64,000 nt of DNA from Dictyobacter aurantiacus (GCF_003967515.1 NZ_BIFQ01000001.1:992001-1056000); one strand, 5' to 3'. Shown: positions 53,297 to 63,274, counted from the stretch's first letter. The notes: generated by a model from the sequence alone, not told the origin. A program made the numbers and translations.

Positions 53297-53584
53297 CTAT
53301 GGCTGACGTGACGGCGCCTCATCGTCGGCGGAGGCTGCAAGATGCTCACGCATCTGCTCAAAAGTCGCGGTGTCGATCTCGCCCCGTGCGTAGCGCTGAC
53401 AGAGAATCTCGAGTGCGGAGGGTCCGTTTGTCAGGGGAACAGGACCTTGTGGGCTCAGCATATTTGTTCTCCCATCAAGCCAACGGATCAGCGCCCAGGC
53501 GAGGACAACCAGCAAGGCGATCCAAAGCACCATGCTCAACGCCATCATGAGCCATCCCCAGCCAAAGCCATATCCCCACATCAT
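53297..53584 (-). CDS. Small membrane protein with SHOCT domain
   Basis: From ATG 53584 the protein is 95 aa with one membrane helix (MMALSMVLWIALLVVLAWAL). A C-terminal SHOCT motif follows (ALEILCQRYARGEIDTATFE), an oligomerisation module common next to metal-handling genes. It is divergent from the copper ATPase gene and adjacent to a DUF302 fragment, both frequent in copper loci. Starts further upstream (53635) lack an SD. Confidence 0.85.
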   Translation of the reverse strand: MMWGYGFGWGWLMMALSMVLWIALLVVLAWALIRWLDGRTNMLSPQGPVPLTNGPSALEILCQRYARGEIDTATFEQMREHLAASADDEAPSRQP

Positions 53585-53886
53585 AGGTCTACCCTCGCTT
53601 TCTTTCTCATACATGAGCGTAAAAACAATTACCATCAGTACACGTTCTCTCCCTTAGCCTGGCACACATTTCTGAGTCCTCTCTGAGGGAGAGCTGAATC
53701 TCCGCTGAGTCAGAGCCATGAGCGGACACGTGTTTGTTCGCTTCCAGACGTGCTGCATCTTCACCCTGTCCTCTGTACCATCCTCAGCCAGCCCTCAGTT
53801 TTCCTTCAAGCAGGCCTCAACAGGATAGCTCATACTCACCTGTAGAGAGAACCACAAGACGCGTTCATGGAGAAAGGGGTGTACAC

Positions 53887-56574
53887 ATGATACAGGGAAC
53901 ACCAACGCAACGGTCAGGATCGCAGGTACAGGACCCGATTTGTGGCATGGTGATAGACGCGGCACAGGCGTTTGCTACGCGCACGACAGGAGATGGAACA
54001 CTGTACTTCTGTTCGGCGCGCTGCGTTCAGCACTTCGACCGTGAGCACACCGGTTCAGCCACCACCGGCGTTTCGGGGGCCGCGCAGCTTCTGCGGGTGG
54101 ACCTCCCCATCCTCAACCAGGATGGCTCTCAGGGAGCAGCCCGCCTGCAAGAGCTCCTCGCGGTTGTGCCAGGTGTCATCCAGGCCACGGCCAATCCAAA
54201 GAGCCAGCTGCTCCGTGTGGCCTATGATCCGTCTGCCATTTCCCTTGACTCGATCATTGACCAGGTGCACACGGCTGGATATACCATCGGGGTCGCGACT
54301 ACGCAGATCGACATCCAGGGAATGCACTGTGCCTCCTGCGTTGTCCCCATCGAGCAGGCCCTCCAGCGAACGCGGGGAGTGCTCACCGCCGCCGTCAATC
54401 CAGCGACCAGCCAGGCACAGGTGGTCTTCCTCCCTGAGATGGTTGATCGAGCAGGGCTCACACAGGCGATTAAGTCAGCAGGCTACCAGGCGCGCGGCGA
54501 AGCGGCTCCAACCGAGACGACAATGGACCGGGCCGAGCAAGATAGGGCCCGTGAATATACGATGCTGCTGCGCAAATTCTGGTTCGCGGCCATCATCTCG
54601 CTGCCCGTCATCGTGTTTTCCTATCCGCAGCTCTTCCCCGGCCTGCGTGGCTGGCTCACACCGGGCAGTGATGCGCGACGCCTCGTCTGGGCCTTGCTCG
54701 GTCTGTTGACGCTGCCAGTGCTGGCCTGGGCTGGCAGCCACTTCTTTACCGGCATGTGGCAGGCGCTCAAACACCGCCAGGCCAACATGCATACCTTGAT
54801 CGCCATTGGCATCTCCGCCGCCTGGCTCTATTCTGGCGTTGCAGTTGCTATCCCGCAGATGTTCCCTTCCATGGCGCTCGCGGAAGTCTTTTATGATGTA
54901 ACGGCAGTCGTCGTCGCCCTGGTCAACCTGGGGCTGGCGCTCGAGCTGCGGGCCAGGGGGCGCACCAGCGAGGCGATCAAGAAGCTGATCGGGTTACAGG
55001 CGAAAACCGCCCGCGTGGAGCGCAATGGCGTCGAGCACGACATCCCCATTGAGGAAGTGCTGGTAGGTGATACCGTTGTGGTGCGACCTGGAGAAAAGAT
55101 CCCCGTCGATGGGGTCGTGCTCTCTGGAGCTTCCTCGGTTGATGAGAGCATGATTACAGGAGAGTCCATTCCAGTAGAGAAACACGTCGACGACGAGGTG
55201 ATCGGCGCCACAATAAACCAGGTGGGTACGTTCCGCTTCCGCACCACCAGGGTTGGAAAAGATACCGCGCTGGCTCAGATCATTCGCCTGGTGCAGGACG
55301 CCGAGGGCTCCAAAGCCCCCATTCAACGCGTCGTCGATCAGGTCTCGCATTACTTCGTACCAACGGTAATGATGCTGGCTGTCGCAGCAGCAGTCATCTG
55401 GTTCATCTTCGGACCATCGCCCGCCATCATCTATGCGCTCATTGTCTTCGTGACCACGCTCATTATTGCCTGTCCCTGCGCGCTGGGTCTGGCGACCCCG
55501 ACCAGCCTGACGGTCGGCATTGGCAAAGGAGCTGAGCAAGGCATCCTGATCCGTTCAGGGGACGCGCTTCAGACCACCATGCATGTACAGACCATCGTCC
55601 TGGATAAGACCGGTACAATTACGAAGGGCAAGCCGGAGCTCACCAATGTCATTGCTGAGATGGGATTCGACGAAGACGAGCTGCTACGCCTCGCGGCAGC
55701 GGTTGAGCGCAGTTCCGAGCACCCGCTGGCAACAGCCATTGTGGAGGGCGCGCAGAGGCACCACCTGGCACTGGCCGAGGTCACCAACTTCCAGGCCATC
55801 CCCGGTCAGGGGGTCGAAGCGAACGTCGCCGGAAAACATGTGCGGTTAGGAAATGCCACCTTGCTCACCACCGCCACTATCCCGTTGGGACGGCTAGAAG
55901 CGGAAGCCCGGCGCCTGGCCGATGACGGCAAGACGCCTATGTACATCGCCATCGACGGGAAAGCCGCCGGTATTGTCGCTGTCGCTGATACCGTCAAGGA
56001 AGAATCCATCGCTGCCATTGCCGCGCTCAAGCACCTGGGACTCGAGGTAGTTATGCTGACGGGTGACAATCGGCGCACGGCCGCTGCCATTGGTCGCCAG
56101 ATAGGGATAGATCGCGTGCTCGCCGAGGTGCTTCCCCAGGACAAAGCGCACGAGGTGCAAAAGCTCCAGCTTGAAGGGAAGAACGTCGGAATGGTGGGAG
56201 ATGGGATTAACGATGCGCCCGCCCTCTCGCAGGCCGATGTGGGATTCGCCATCGGCACCGGCACCGATGTGGCAATCGAGGCGGCGGACATTACGCTCAT
56301 CAGCGGAAGCCTGAATGGCGTAGTGACAGCGATCGCCATCTCCAGGGCCACCATGCGCAATGTGAAGCAGAATCTCTTTGGCGCCTTCATCTACAACTCC
56401 CTGGGCATCCCGATCGCGATGGGCATCCTCTATCCCTTTATCGGCGTGCTCCTGAGTCCCCTCATCGCCGCCGCAGCGATGGCGGCCAGTTCTGTCACCG
56501 TGGTGACCAATGCCAATCGCCTGCGCGGCTGGCATCTCAAGGAAAGAAAAAGCCATGCAACGGATACGGTATGA
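53887..56574 (+). CDS. copA: Copper-translocating P1B-type ATPase
   Basis: AAAGGGG before ATG 53887 gives 895 aa; an in-frame extension to 53734 has no SD. An N-terminal YHS domain ([12 protein letters not shown], with FCSARC) is followed by a first HMA-like domain lacking CxxC and a second with the intact GMHCASC. The membrane CPC motif ([12 protein letters not shown], about 526), DKTGTITKG (about 572), SEHPLA and [12 protein letters not shown] identify a Cu(I) exporter. Its stop overlaps the cupredoxin gene, so both are one unit. Confidence 0.95.
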   Translation: MIQGTPTQRSGSQVQDPICGMVIDAAQAFATRTTGDGTLYFCSARCVQHFDREHTGSATTGVSGAAQLLRVDLPILNQDGSQGAARLQELLAVVPGVIQATANPKSQLLRVAYDPSAISLDSIIDQVHTAGYTIGVATTQIDIQGMHCASCVVPIEQALQRTRGVLTAAVNPATSQAQVVFLPEMVDRAGLTQAIKSAGYQARGEAAPTETTMDRAEQDRAREYTMLLRKFWFAAIISLPVIVFSYPQLFPGLRGWLTPGSDARRLVWALLGLLTLPVLAWAGSHFFTGMWQALKHRQANMHTLIAIGISAAWLYSGVAVAIPQMFPSMALAEVFYDVTAVVVALVNLGLALELRARGRTSEAIKKLIGLQAKTARVERNGVEHDIPIEEVLVGDTVVVRPGEKIPVDGVVLSGASSVDESMITGESIPVEKHVDDEVIGATINQVGTFRFRTTRVGKDTALAQIIRLVQDAEGSKAPIQRVVDQVSHYFVPTVMMLAVAAAVIWFIFGPSPAIIYALIVFVTTLIIACPCALGLATPTSLTVGIGKGAEQGILIRSGDALQTTMHVQTIVLDKTGTITKGKPELTNVIAEMGFDEDELLRLAAAVERSSEHPLATAIVEGAQRHHLALAEVTNFQAIPGQGVEANVAGKHVRLGNATLLTTATIPLGRLEAEARRLADDGKTPMYIAIDGKAAGIVAVADTVKEESIAAIAALKHLGLEVVMLTGDNRRTAAAIGRQIGIDRVLAEVLPQDKAHEVQKLQLEGKNVGMVGDGINDAPALSQADVGFAIGTGTDVAIEAADITLISGSLNGVVTAIAISRATMRNVKQNLFGAFIYNSLGIPIAMGILYPFIGVLLSPLIAAAAMAASSVTVVTNANRLRGWHLKERKSHATDTV

Positions 56575-56969
56575 GCAGAAAGAAGAATGTGATGAACCTG
56601 ACGAATATTCTGGTCCTGTTTGGAGGACTCATCGTGGTCAGCAGCATTGCCTGGTTCTTCTGGGGGCCACGCAAGAGCGGGATACGCGCAGCCGTCACCT
56701 CAAGTGGCTACCAGGAGGCCATGATCCTGGTCAAGGGCGGCTATACCCCTGATGTGATTATCGTACAGCACGGCAAACCAGTGCGCTTGAACTTTCGTCG
56801 CGAAGAGACCGCCGCCTGCTCGGAAATGGTCGTTCTCGACCAGTTTGGCAAGAGCGCCCGGCTTCCCACCGGAGAGATAGTGCCTGTGGAATTTCTCCCA
56901 GAGCAACCCGGCGAGTACGATTTCGCCTGCCAGATGGGCATGCTCCGCGGAAAAGTCATTGTGGAATAA
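56571..56969 (+). CDS. Membrane-anchored cupredoxin-like protein
   Basis: The start ATGA overlaps the CopA stop. The 132-aa protein has an N-terminal helix ([18 protein letters not shown]), then a cupredoxin domain with copper ligands suggested by ETAACSEMV and [10 protein letters not shown]. It is most likely exposed outside the membrane, where it would accept or sense copper exported by the ATPase. This is inferred from fusion-like coupling. Confidence 0.85.
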   Translation: MSRKKNVMNLTNILVLFGGLIVVSSIAWFFWGPRKSGIRAAVTSSGYQEAMILVKGGYTPDVIIVQHGKPVRLNFRREETAACSEMVVLDQFGKSARLPTGEIVPVEFLPEQPGEYDFACQMGMLRGKVIVE

Positions 56970-57037
56970 AACGCACCCCGGTGAAAGCGCTATAGAAGCG
57001 TTGTGCCTGAAAAGCACAGCATTAGCAATCACCGGAG

Positions 57038-57271
57038 GTGGTTGAGAGCTGGCAGCAGGAAACCCGGCAACGTCAGTTACTCATGGAAGAGGCCACCCAA
57101 CACATGCTCGAAGCAGCAGCGCTGAAGCCAGGTGATTGTGTGCTGGATATCGCGGCAGGAACAGGTAACCAGAGTCTCCTCGCTGCCAGGATAGTGGGAC
57201 CGCAGGGAACCGTTCTGACCACTGACATTTCTGAGGCTATGCTCAAAGTAGCCGAGATGGCCGCACAATAA
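57038..57271 (+). pseudogene. SAM-dependent methyltransferase, N-terminal fragment
   Basis: The frame contains the SAM-binding motif I VLDIAAGTGNQSLLAA and motif II TVLTTDISEAMLKVA, but stops after 77 codons, where a class I methyltransferase needs about 200 more. The downstream sequence is transposase debris. CCGGAGG lies directly against the GTG at 57038, so the native start may be elsewhere. Confidence 0.7.
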
Positions 57272-57299
57272 GCGCTACCAGTAGGAGACAGGCTTTCCG

Positions 57300-58290
57300 G
57301 GATTGCCGCATCCCTGCGGTCTCCCTCATGATTTGCAAGCAGATAGGTCCGGATTTTGCGTACCCCACGTTGGAGAGTGTGAAGATGCACCGGCTGATAG
57401 CGCCCGGGAAAGAGGCACTGGAGCTCACGAAAGATGTCTCCACTACTGCGAGATGGATTCGCCTGGATCAAGGCAAGTATCTGCTCCCACTGCTCAGCAA
57501 ATGGATCTTTGCTCGTGTGCCGCCAGTCGTCTATGGGCATGACATTCCGGGATTTCTGGCCCTCATCATCAAGTGATGGTCCTTCCTGCTGTTCTCGCCC
57601 ATCAGAGACTGAAAGTTGTGTAGGCCCGCCATAAAGCGTAAATATCTGCAGAGCAGGTGCCAACATCGGTGAGCCAGCAGGGCATCGGTCCATCTCACAC
57701 TGAAAGACGGCCTGCTGCAACGGTGTCACCTGATCGAAGGGGCGCAGAGGATCAAGCCCCTTGGGCATCGCGCTCAGTTCTTGCTGTTGCGCATCAGGAA
57801 GGCCAGAGAATACAGCCGTTGCAAAGGTGTCCTGGCGGCATCATACACACGGCGTACCGTTCTTCCCTCTCTGTGCTTTGCAACCAACTCCATTGACGGT
57901 TGAAAGCGGTTAACGTACACATGCAAGGCACGGTATAGCTCAGCCAGCTGCCGACACGCATGAGTACCGCTTAAAGCACCGTACCCAACCACCTGGCGGA
58001 CGATGGCTCCATTCTTCTGCTCAACAAAGCATTGATCCCGTTTCTCGTAGGGACGCCCTCGCGTAACGGTGATCTGCTCACGCGCGCAATAAGAAGCCAC
58101 CGCGTCATTGATAAACTCGCCACCATTGTCTGTATCGATCCCGAGAATGGAAAAAGGGAAGAGCAAGCAACCGTGCTGCAAAGTGGCTACCACCTCCTTG
58201 CCCACGGTTCAGGAGAGGCAGGCACTCAGTCCATCCCGTCGCGACATCGATCAGCGTCAGCGTATACAAGCATCCTCCCTATCAGGCGAT
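57300..58290 (-). pseudogene. DDE integrase-type transposase, truncated
   Basis: On the minus strand LYTLTLIDVATGWTECLPLL (first Asp) leads into ILGIDTDNGGEFINDAVASY (second Asp) and RGRPYEKRDQCFVEQKNGAI (Glu), a retroviral-integrase-type catalytic domain. After a stop near 57774 a further piece (DPFAEQWEQILALIQANPSR, LHTLQRGVRKIRTYL) resembles the C-terminal HTH-like tail. The N-terminus is replaced by an inositol monophosphatase fragment at about 58319. Confidence 0.75.
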
Positions 58291-58318
58291 CACTGAGGCG
58301 GATAGGGAGATATCAAGC

Positions 58319-58514
58319 ATGATGAACGCAGAGATCCAGCGAACCTATCCGAACCATAATATCCTCGATGAAGAAGCAGGCACCTTTGATAGCGATTCTC
58401 CCTATACCTGGGTGATTAATCCTATCGATGGAACCAGTAATTTTGGGCAGGCAAGCCCACTTTATGGCTGTATGCTGGGGCTGCTCATAGGAACCGATGC
58501 GGTGGTCAGTAGGC
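58319..58514 (+). pseudogene. Inositol monophosphatase-family fragment
   Basis: ILDEEAGTFDSD and the metal-binding motif YTWVINPIDGTSNFGQ identify an IMPase/FBPase-like core, but only about 65 residues remain. The homology ends near 58510, where a ribonucleotide reductase fragment starts in another frame. Both ends of the gene are missing. Confidence 0.75.
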
Positions 58515-58700
58515 TTAAACGCGGATTACGTCAACCAGTATGTGAAGTACCTGACCGACCGTCGTCTGGAGGAACTAGGATTCGGCGCGCACTATCACGT
58601 GAATAATCCGGCCAAGTGGATGGCGGCGGCAAACGATGTGTTACAACTCGTCAATTTCTTTGAAGCCACAAACACCAGCTATGAAGTCAACGCTGGTTGA
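58515..58700 (+). pseudogene. Ribonucleotide reductase small-subunit C-terminal fragment
   Basis: LNADYVNQYVKYLTDRRLEE, then NPAKWMAAANDVLQLVNFFE and TSYEVNAG, resembles the C-terminal tail of class I R2 proteins, including the peptide that docks on the large subunit. Only about 60 residues remain and there is no start. It is fused directly to an unrelated fragment. Confidence 0.6.
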
Positions 58701-58968
58701 CTTTTCCAGAAAAAATAATAAGCCTGACATTTGAAATGACCCTGTGCTGCTTTCTCCAGAGCCATAAGGATACTGATGTCGTATCTACCATCGTGTATTC
58801 GGGTCATGATATGACGCAAACGGGCAAGGAAAGGCTGCCGTTGGCTTATCGGCAATGATTGTTGGGTGGTCAGACTTCACATCATTGTCGAGTGCCTGAG
58901 ACTGGCGTCCAACATATTCTTTGTGTAGGCTGGACGCCTTCTGCGAGCACCTGGTCAGCAAGTTATCT

Positions 58969-59667
58969 TTATGGCCACTCCTCCAACTTCCAGGCCATGT
59001 CCCAGAAGAGCCATTCGTAGCGTGTACTCGTCAAGAAGATTTCATGCAGGCGTGCTTCCTCGTGATCATTGAGGAAGAAAGCTCGCTGATCGAGTCGTTC
59101 ACGAATCCACGTCCCGACGGCATCAAAATCTGGTGAGGCATAGGTGAGCAGCCAGTCTTGATAGGGATGGTCGGTTGCGGGAGGCATGGTACCTATCAGA
59201 TGGCGGCCAACTTCTGCATAAATCCAGGCACAAGGGAGGATTGCAGTGAGAAGTTCAGGAAGCGTTCCGAAGGCGGCAATAGTTAACAAATGACGCGTAT
59301 ACGCATAGGTCGTTGGAGCCATAGGGGTGGTCATCATGTCAGTGGGTGAAAGCCCAAAACGTTCGCCATAGCGATGATGCAAGTCAGCCTCGACGAGGAG
59401 GGTGTTGAGCAAAAACTTGCCAAACTGCTCCATCTCTTCGTGGTCGGTGGTCTTGGTCGTTGCGTAGGCGAACGTTTTCGTCAGTTCATCCAAAAAAAGC
59501 GCATCCTGAAGGATATAGAACTGGAAATTGGCACGAGGTAACGTACCGTTGCCCAGGGCGATCACAAAAGGATGTTCTATCTGGCGTTGCCACAGTGGCA
59601 AAATACCATCACGAAGGCGCTCGCTCAGCCTGTGCTGCGTCCTGGCTGCTGGTGGTTCAAAAGGCAT
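58969..59667 (-). CDS. tenA: Thiaminase II / TenA family protein
   Basis: GGAGG six bases before ATG 59667 sets the start (232 aa). The TenA fold is evident: RANFQFYILQDALFLDELTK with the substrate Asp, ILPCAWIYAEVG with the active-site Cys (about 145), and YEWLFWDMAW with the terminal Glu. TenA hydrolyses aminopyrimidine breakdown products of thiamin to recover HMP. It is downstream of a TPP riboswitch and separate from the thiD-thiM-thiE operon next door, supporting thiamin salvage. Confidence 0.93.
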   Translation of the reverse strand: MPFEPPAARTQHRLSERLRDGILPLWQRQIEHPFVIALGNGTLPRANFQFYILQDALFLDELTKTFAYATTKTTDHEEMEQFGKFLLNTLLVEADLHHRYGERFGLSPTDMMTTPMAPTTYAYTRHLLTIAAFGTLPELLTAILPCAWIYAEVGRHLIGTMPPATDHPYQDWLLTYASPDFDAVGTWIRERLDQRAFFLNDHEEARLHEIFLTSTRYEWLFWDMAWKLEEWP

Positions 59668-59774
59668 TGTTGACCTCCAAAAAAGAGGCAAAGGGAACCC
59701 GATCAGGGAATCACACAAGGAAACATGAGCGTTGTGAGGCCTCGAAAGAACATGAGTGTTGTTGTCATCGATGC

Positions 59775-59870
59775 ATTACCTCCGCTGGCATTATCCAGAT
59801 CAGGTTGAGGGTCCACCACACATTCCGGTCGTGTTCTCAGCCCGGCTTCACCGAGCTCCCCTTGCCGACG
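59775..59870 (-). promoter_or_regulatory. TPP riboswitch upstream of tenA
   Basis: On the minus strand GGGGAGCTCGGTGAAGCCGG, GGCTGAGA, then ACCTGATCTGGATAATGCCA and GCGGAGG form the conserved THI aptamer. It ends about 110 bases before the tenA ATG. It should lower tenA expression when TPP is abundant. Confidence 0.96.
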
Positions 59871-60146
59871 ATAGATTGTTTGTTGACACCAGTATAACAC
59901 ACATGCATCGCCTCACCAAAACACTGTACGTGCGTTTTGGTCAAAATATGTGTCCATCGACGTTTTTTTCCTGGTTTCGTAGATGCTCCTCGACTGGTAC
60001 TGACCCTTCCCCTCTTTGGGCCCATGTTGGTCGCTCTCCAGGCCTCTGTGATTCGCATCTTAAGTTGGTGCAGATGGGGGTTGATTTCGATACAATCGGG
60101 GATTCGTGCCTTCGGCCGATGACTTGAACGCCAGGCCGCTTCATCA

Positions 60147-60205
60147 TTTTATGTATGGGAGCGAAATTGGGCGTTCGGTGTCCAATTTCGCTCCCATACA
60201 TAAAA
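60147..60205. terminator. Perfect 24-bp hairpin after thiE
   Basis: Arms 60147-60170 and 60182-60205 are exact reverse complements with an 11-base loop. It lies 17 bases after the thiE stop (minus strand), and the AAAA/TTTT ends of the arms suit an intrinsic terminator. It belongs to the class of very long hairpins in this window. Confidence 0.7.
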
Positions 60206-60221
60206 AATCTCCAGCCTTTTC

Positions 60222-60857
60222 TTAGACGATAAGAGCGTGGGCCAGCTGGCGAGCGGCTAGCGAGATGTCTTCAGCGTTGACGACGGCGGTAATGACAGCG
60301 ATTCCAGTAGCGCCTGCCCGCATGACATCTTCCGCATTTTCGGGGGTGATGCCACCAATGGCGACCAGGGGAGTGGTATAACGCTTGCGAATGTCAGCGA
60401 TTAGTTCAAGACCAAGCGGCTCACCAGCATCTGCCTTGCCACGTGTGGCGTAGATGGGCCCGATCCCGAGGTAGTCCGCGCCCGCGACAATGGCGGCCAC
60501 GGCCTCATCCATAGAACCAGCCGAGATGCCTAGAATGCGGTCATGGCCGAGCAGTCTACGGGCCAGATCGCCCGGCATGTCGTCCTGCCCGACATGCACC
60601 CCATCGGCATCGACAGCTAAAGCGACATCGACACGATCATTGACGATTAAGAGTGCACCACGCTGCCTGGTAAGTTGGCGCAACGCACGCCCTTCCTCGA
60701 TCAGGGTACGGGTACTGGCCAGCTTATCGCGCAGCTGAATCACGGTCGCTCCGCCATCAATGGCCTGCGAGGCCACCTCAAGCATACTTCGTCCACGCGA
60801 CCATTCCCGGTCGGTCAGAACATGGAAGGCAAGGTTGGGAAGCATTTGCCTGCTCAT
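60222..60857 (-). CDS. thiE: Thiamin-phosphate synthase
   Basis: The 211-aa TIM-barrel protein has the ThiE motifs: VIQLRDKLAS, LLIVNDRVDVALAVDADGVH, GQDDMP, YLGIGPIYATRGKADAGEPL and AIGGITPENAEDV. It joins HMP-PP and thiazole phosphate into thiamin phosphate. Its ATG overlaps the thiM stop by four bases, so it is translated as the last gene of the thi operon. Length is normal for the family. Confidence 0.97.
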   Translation of the reverse strand: MSRQMLPNLAFHVLTDREWSRGRSMLEVASQAIDGGATVIQLRDKLASTRTLIEEGRALRQLTRQRGALLIVNDRVDVALAVDADGVHVGQDDMPGDLARRLLGHDRILGISAGSMDEAVAAIVAGADYLGIGPIYATRGKADAGEPLGLELIADIRKRYTTPLVAIGGITPENAEDVMRAGATGIAVITAVVNAEDISLAARQLAHALIV

Positions 60858-61663
60858 AGGAAACTCACTCTCTGGCGCTCACACAGTTGTTCATAACTGA
60901 GGGACGCCACGGCATCCAACAAATGGGAACGAAATGTACCGGGTCCACCGGCTTTGACGGCGGCAACCTCACCAGCGACTCCCATAGAGATCAGAGCCGC
61001 AAGCGCCGCTAACCAGGGATCCGGCTCAATCGCCAGATACGCTCCAATCATACTGGTAGACATACAGCCGCTGCCAGTGATAGCTGCCAGTAGCGGATGT
61101 CCATTATCGACCTCGGCCATTCTCTCGCCATCCACAACGACGTCGCGTGCCCCCGTAATCGCGACCGTACAACCAAAGTGACTCGACGCGTTACGCGCAA
61201 TAATCGATGGGGGAGTATCCGTCGAAATAGATTCCACGCCCCGCGTCACACCAGCCACGCCAATCAAGGAACCGACTTCCGAGGCATTGCCCCGTAACAC
61301 CGCGATACGCAATTCCGACAGAAGACGCAAGGCATTCTGGGTACGAAAGCTGGTGGCGCCCGCGCCCACCGGATCTAACACGATGGGGATGCCACGTGCG
61401 TTTGCCCGTTTGCCTGCCAGCAACATCGCTTCAATCTGCTCCGCCGTCAACGTGCCGATATTCAAGACCAGCGCGCCAGCCAGGCTGACCATCTCTTCAA
61501 CCTCTTCCAGAGCATGGGCCATCACTGGCAGCGCCCCCACGGCCAGCGTTACATTAGCAGTGTCATTCATAACGACCATATTGGTAATGTGGTGGACAAG
61601 TGGTCTGCAATCACGAATACGCTTTAACAGGCTGGCGAGTTCTTGCGCCTTTTGTGTACTCAT
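60854..61663 (-). CDS. thiM: Hydroxyethylthiazole kinase
   Basis: The 269-aa ribokinase-like protein carries the ThiM signatures PLVHHITNMVVMNDTANVTL, LNIGTL, IVLDPVGAGATSFRT, VLRGNASEVGSL and the catalytic ITGSGCMSTSMIGAYLA. It phosphorylates the thiazole alcohol in salvage. AAAGGA precedes the start at about ten bases. The gene is 67 bases after thiD and overlaps thiE. Confidence 0.97.
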   Translation of the reverse strand: MSTQKAQELASLLKRIRDCRPLVHHITNMVVMNDTANVTLAVGALPVMAHALEEVEEMVSLAGALVLNIGTLTAEQIEAMLLAGKRANARGIPIVLDPVGAGATSFRTQNALRLLSELRIAVLRGNASEVGSLIGVAGVTRGVESISTDTPPSIIARNASSHFGCTVAITGARDVVVDGERMAEVDNGHPLLAAITGSGCMSTSMIGAYLAIEPDPWLAALAALISMGVAGEVAAVKAGGPGTFRSHLLDAVASLSYEQLCERQRVSFL

Positions 61664-61730
61664 TCATTCTTATCCTTTCACTAATACTGCAAGCATGGAA
61701 ATAACAGAACAATAGGTATTCAATCTTATA

Positions 61731-62585
61731 TTAGCGCGCCTCGTCGGGCGCCGCAGGCCCCTCCAGGTCACGATCTAGCAACCAGAAGTGGTCAACCGGA
61801 CCATGGCCGTGGCCGATATGCAATGTATCCGCCTGCTGAATGGCGCCGGATATGTAACGCTTGGCACGCACCACAGCCTCCTCGGTAGGCCAACCACGCG
61901 CGATAAAGGCGGTGATCGCCGCCGAAAACGTGCAGCCTGTCCCATGAGTATTTTTTGTTGACACCCGTTCGGCACGCAGTTCACGAAACTCCTGACCATC
62001 GAAGAGAATATCAACCGCCGGGCCAGTGCTGTGGCCGCCTTTAACTACCACCAGGCGTGGACCAAGAGCATGAATCGCGCGCGCCGCCTCGCGCATCGCG
62101 GCTACATCCTGGACCGGACGACCGGCCAGCACTTCGGCCTCAGGGAGATTGGGGGTTACCACCTCGGCCAGCGGCAACAGCGTCGATCTCAGGGTCTCAA
62201 TAGCCCGCTCTTGTAAGAGTTGCTCACCTCCTTTCGCCACCATGACGGGATCTACCACCAGCCGCAAGCGCCAGTGGCGGACGCGCTCAGCCACCACCTG
62301 GATAATCTCTGGACTGGATAGCATCCCCGTTTTGGCCGCCCCAACTCCGATATCCTCCATCACGGCATCGATCTGAGCCGCAATCATCTCCAGGGGTACC
62401 TCAAACGCGCTACGCACAGCCAGCGTATTCTGCGCCGTCAACGCCGTGATAGCTGAGGTCCCAAATACCCCTAGAGCCGCGAACGTCTTTAAATCCGCCT
62501 GAATACCCGCCCCACCCCCTGAATCAGAACCTGCAATTGTCAGAGCCCGTGGAGTTTCACCATGGGCGCCTTGCATAGCAGACAT
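61731..62585 (-). CDS. thiD: HMP/HMP-P kinase
   Basis: The 284-aa protein has ThiD motifs: LTIAGSDSGGGAGIQADLKT, AAKTGMLSS, VVDPVMVAKGG, TPNLPEAEVL and the catalytic NTHGTGCTFSAAITAFIA. It phosphorylates hydroxymethylpyrimidine twice. AAAGGAG eight bases upstream supports ATG 62585. With thiM and thiE it forms a salvage pathway from free HMP and thiazole; no thiC or thiG is seen in the window. Confidence 0.97.
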   Translation of the reverse strand: MSAMQGAHGETPRALTIAGSDSGGGAGIQADLKTFAALGVFGTSAITALTAQNTLAVRSAFEVPLEMIAAQIDAVMEDIGVGAAKTGMLSSPEIIQVVAERVRHWRLRLVVDPVMVAKGGEQLLQERAIETLRSTLLPLAEVVTPNLPEAEVLAGRPVQDVAAMREAARAIHALGPRLVVVKGGHSTGPAVDILFDGQEFRELRAERVSTKNTHGTGCTFSAAITAFIARGWPTEEAVVRAKRYISGAIQQADTLHIGHGHGPVDHFWLLDRDLEGPAAPDEAR

Positions 62586-62673
62586 ACTGCACTCCTTTCC
62601 TTTCTACACACAGATTTACACAATGCCGAACTACAATCGCAAAAACACTACCATACCCTGGGAGGATCTTCTT

Positions 62674-63069
62674 TCAAGCACCGAAAGTAGCCGCGTCCAG
62701 ATACGCACCGTGATGCCCATAGACGGCACGCACGAAAATCATCTGTAGCGTCCCCGTGCGCGTCCCTGTCGCGCTCACCAGGCCATGAATCAGCGCCGCC
62801 AGAGCCGCCCCAAGCACGATCGTCAGCGCGCTATCAACCAATCCCAGTTGCCCGCAGCTCACACTGACAGCCAATAGGGCGCTTATGACCAGAACTCCTG
62901 TCAACAGGGAAACATAATTAGATATCACACCCGTCCAGACCATCGCCAATTCACGCGGCGAACCATGTCTCTCCAGCACGAGAACTGGCTCCATCCCCAG
63001 ACGCTCCACCTTCAAAAATTCATCAGCGGACGTCGATTGCTTATCAGTAACTTTTACCTCTTCAGACAT
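62674..63069 (-). pseudogene. Truncated NCS1/CytX-type transporter
   Basis: The 131-aa product reads as the N-terminus of an NCS1 permease (cytosine or HMP transporter, normally about 450 aa): ERHGSPRELAMVWTGVISNY, then helices LLTGVLVISALLAVSVS and SALTIVLGAALAALIHGL, and TLQMIFVRAVYGHHGAYLDA. It stops after two or three helices. It is the first gene after a TPP riboswitch and before thiD, where an HMP importer is expected. Either the gene is broken, or a short product has a different role. A CGGAA/TTCCG hairpin covers part of its SD. Confidence 0.7.
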
Positions 63070-63122
63070 ATCGGAACACCTTTCCGCTCAGGCATAGGTC
63101 TTGCAAAGGCAAATGTGACAAC

Positions 63123-63153
63123 AAAAAATGGCACCAGCTAGCAGCCAGAGCCA
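63123..63153 (-). terminator. Putative riboswitch expression-platform terminator
   Basis: On the minus strand TGGC and GCCA bracket an inner AGC/GCT pairing (63129-63153), followed by six T. It lies between the TPP aptamer and the first gene, where a TPP-stabilised terminator is expected. The stem is not perfect. Confidence 0.5.
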
Positions 63154-63180
63154 TCAGAGATTGCATTTCGGCAAATGTCA

Positions 63181-63274
63181 CTTCCTACGCTGGCATTATC
63201 CAGATCAGGTAAATCGGTCGACAACGAACTGCAGGTTGTCCTCTCAGCCTGGCTTCCCCAAGCTCCCGCACCAC
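63181..63274 (-). promoter_or_regulatory. TPP riboswitch upstream of the thi operon
   Basis: On the minus strand GGGAGCTTGGGGAAGCCAGG, GGCTGAGA, then ACCTGATCTGGATAATGCCA and GCGTAGG give the THI aptamer. It precedes the truncated transporter, thiD, thiM and thiE, which are probably repressed by TPP together. Confidence 0.96.
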
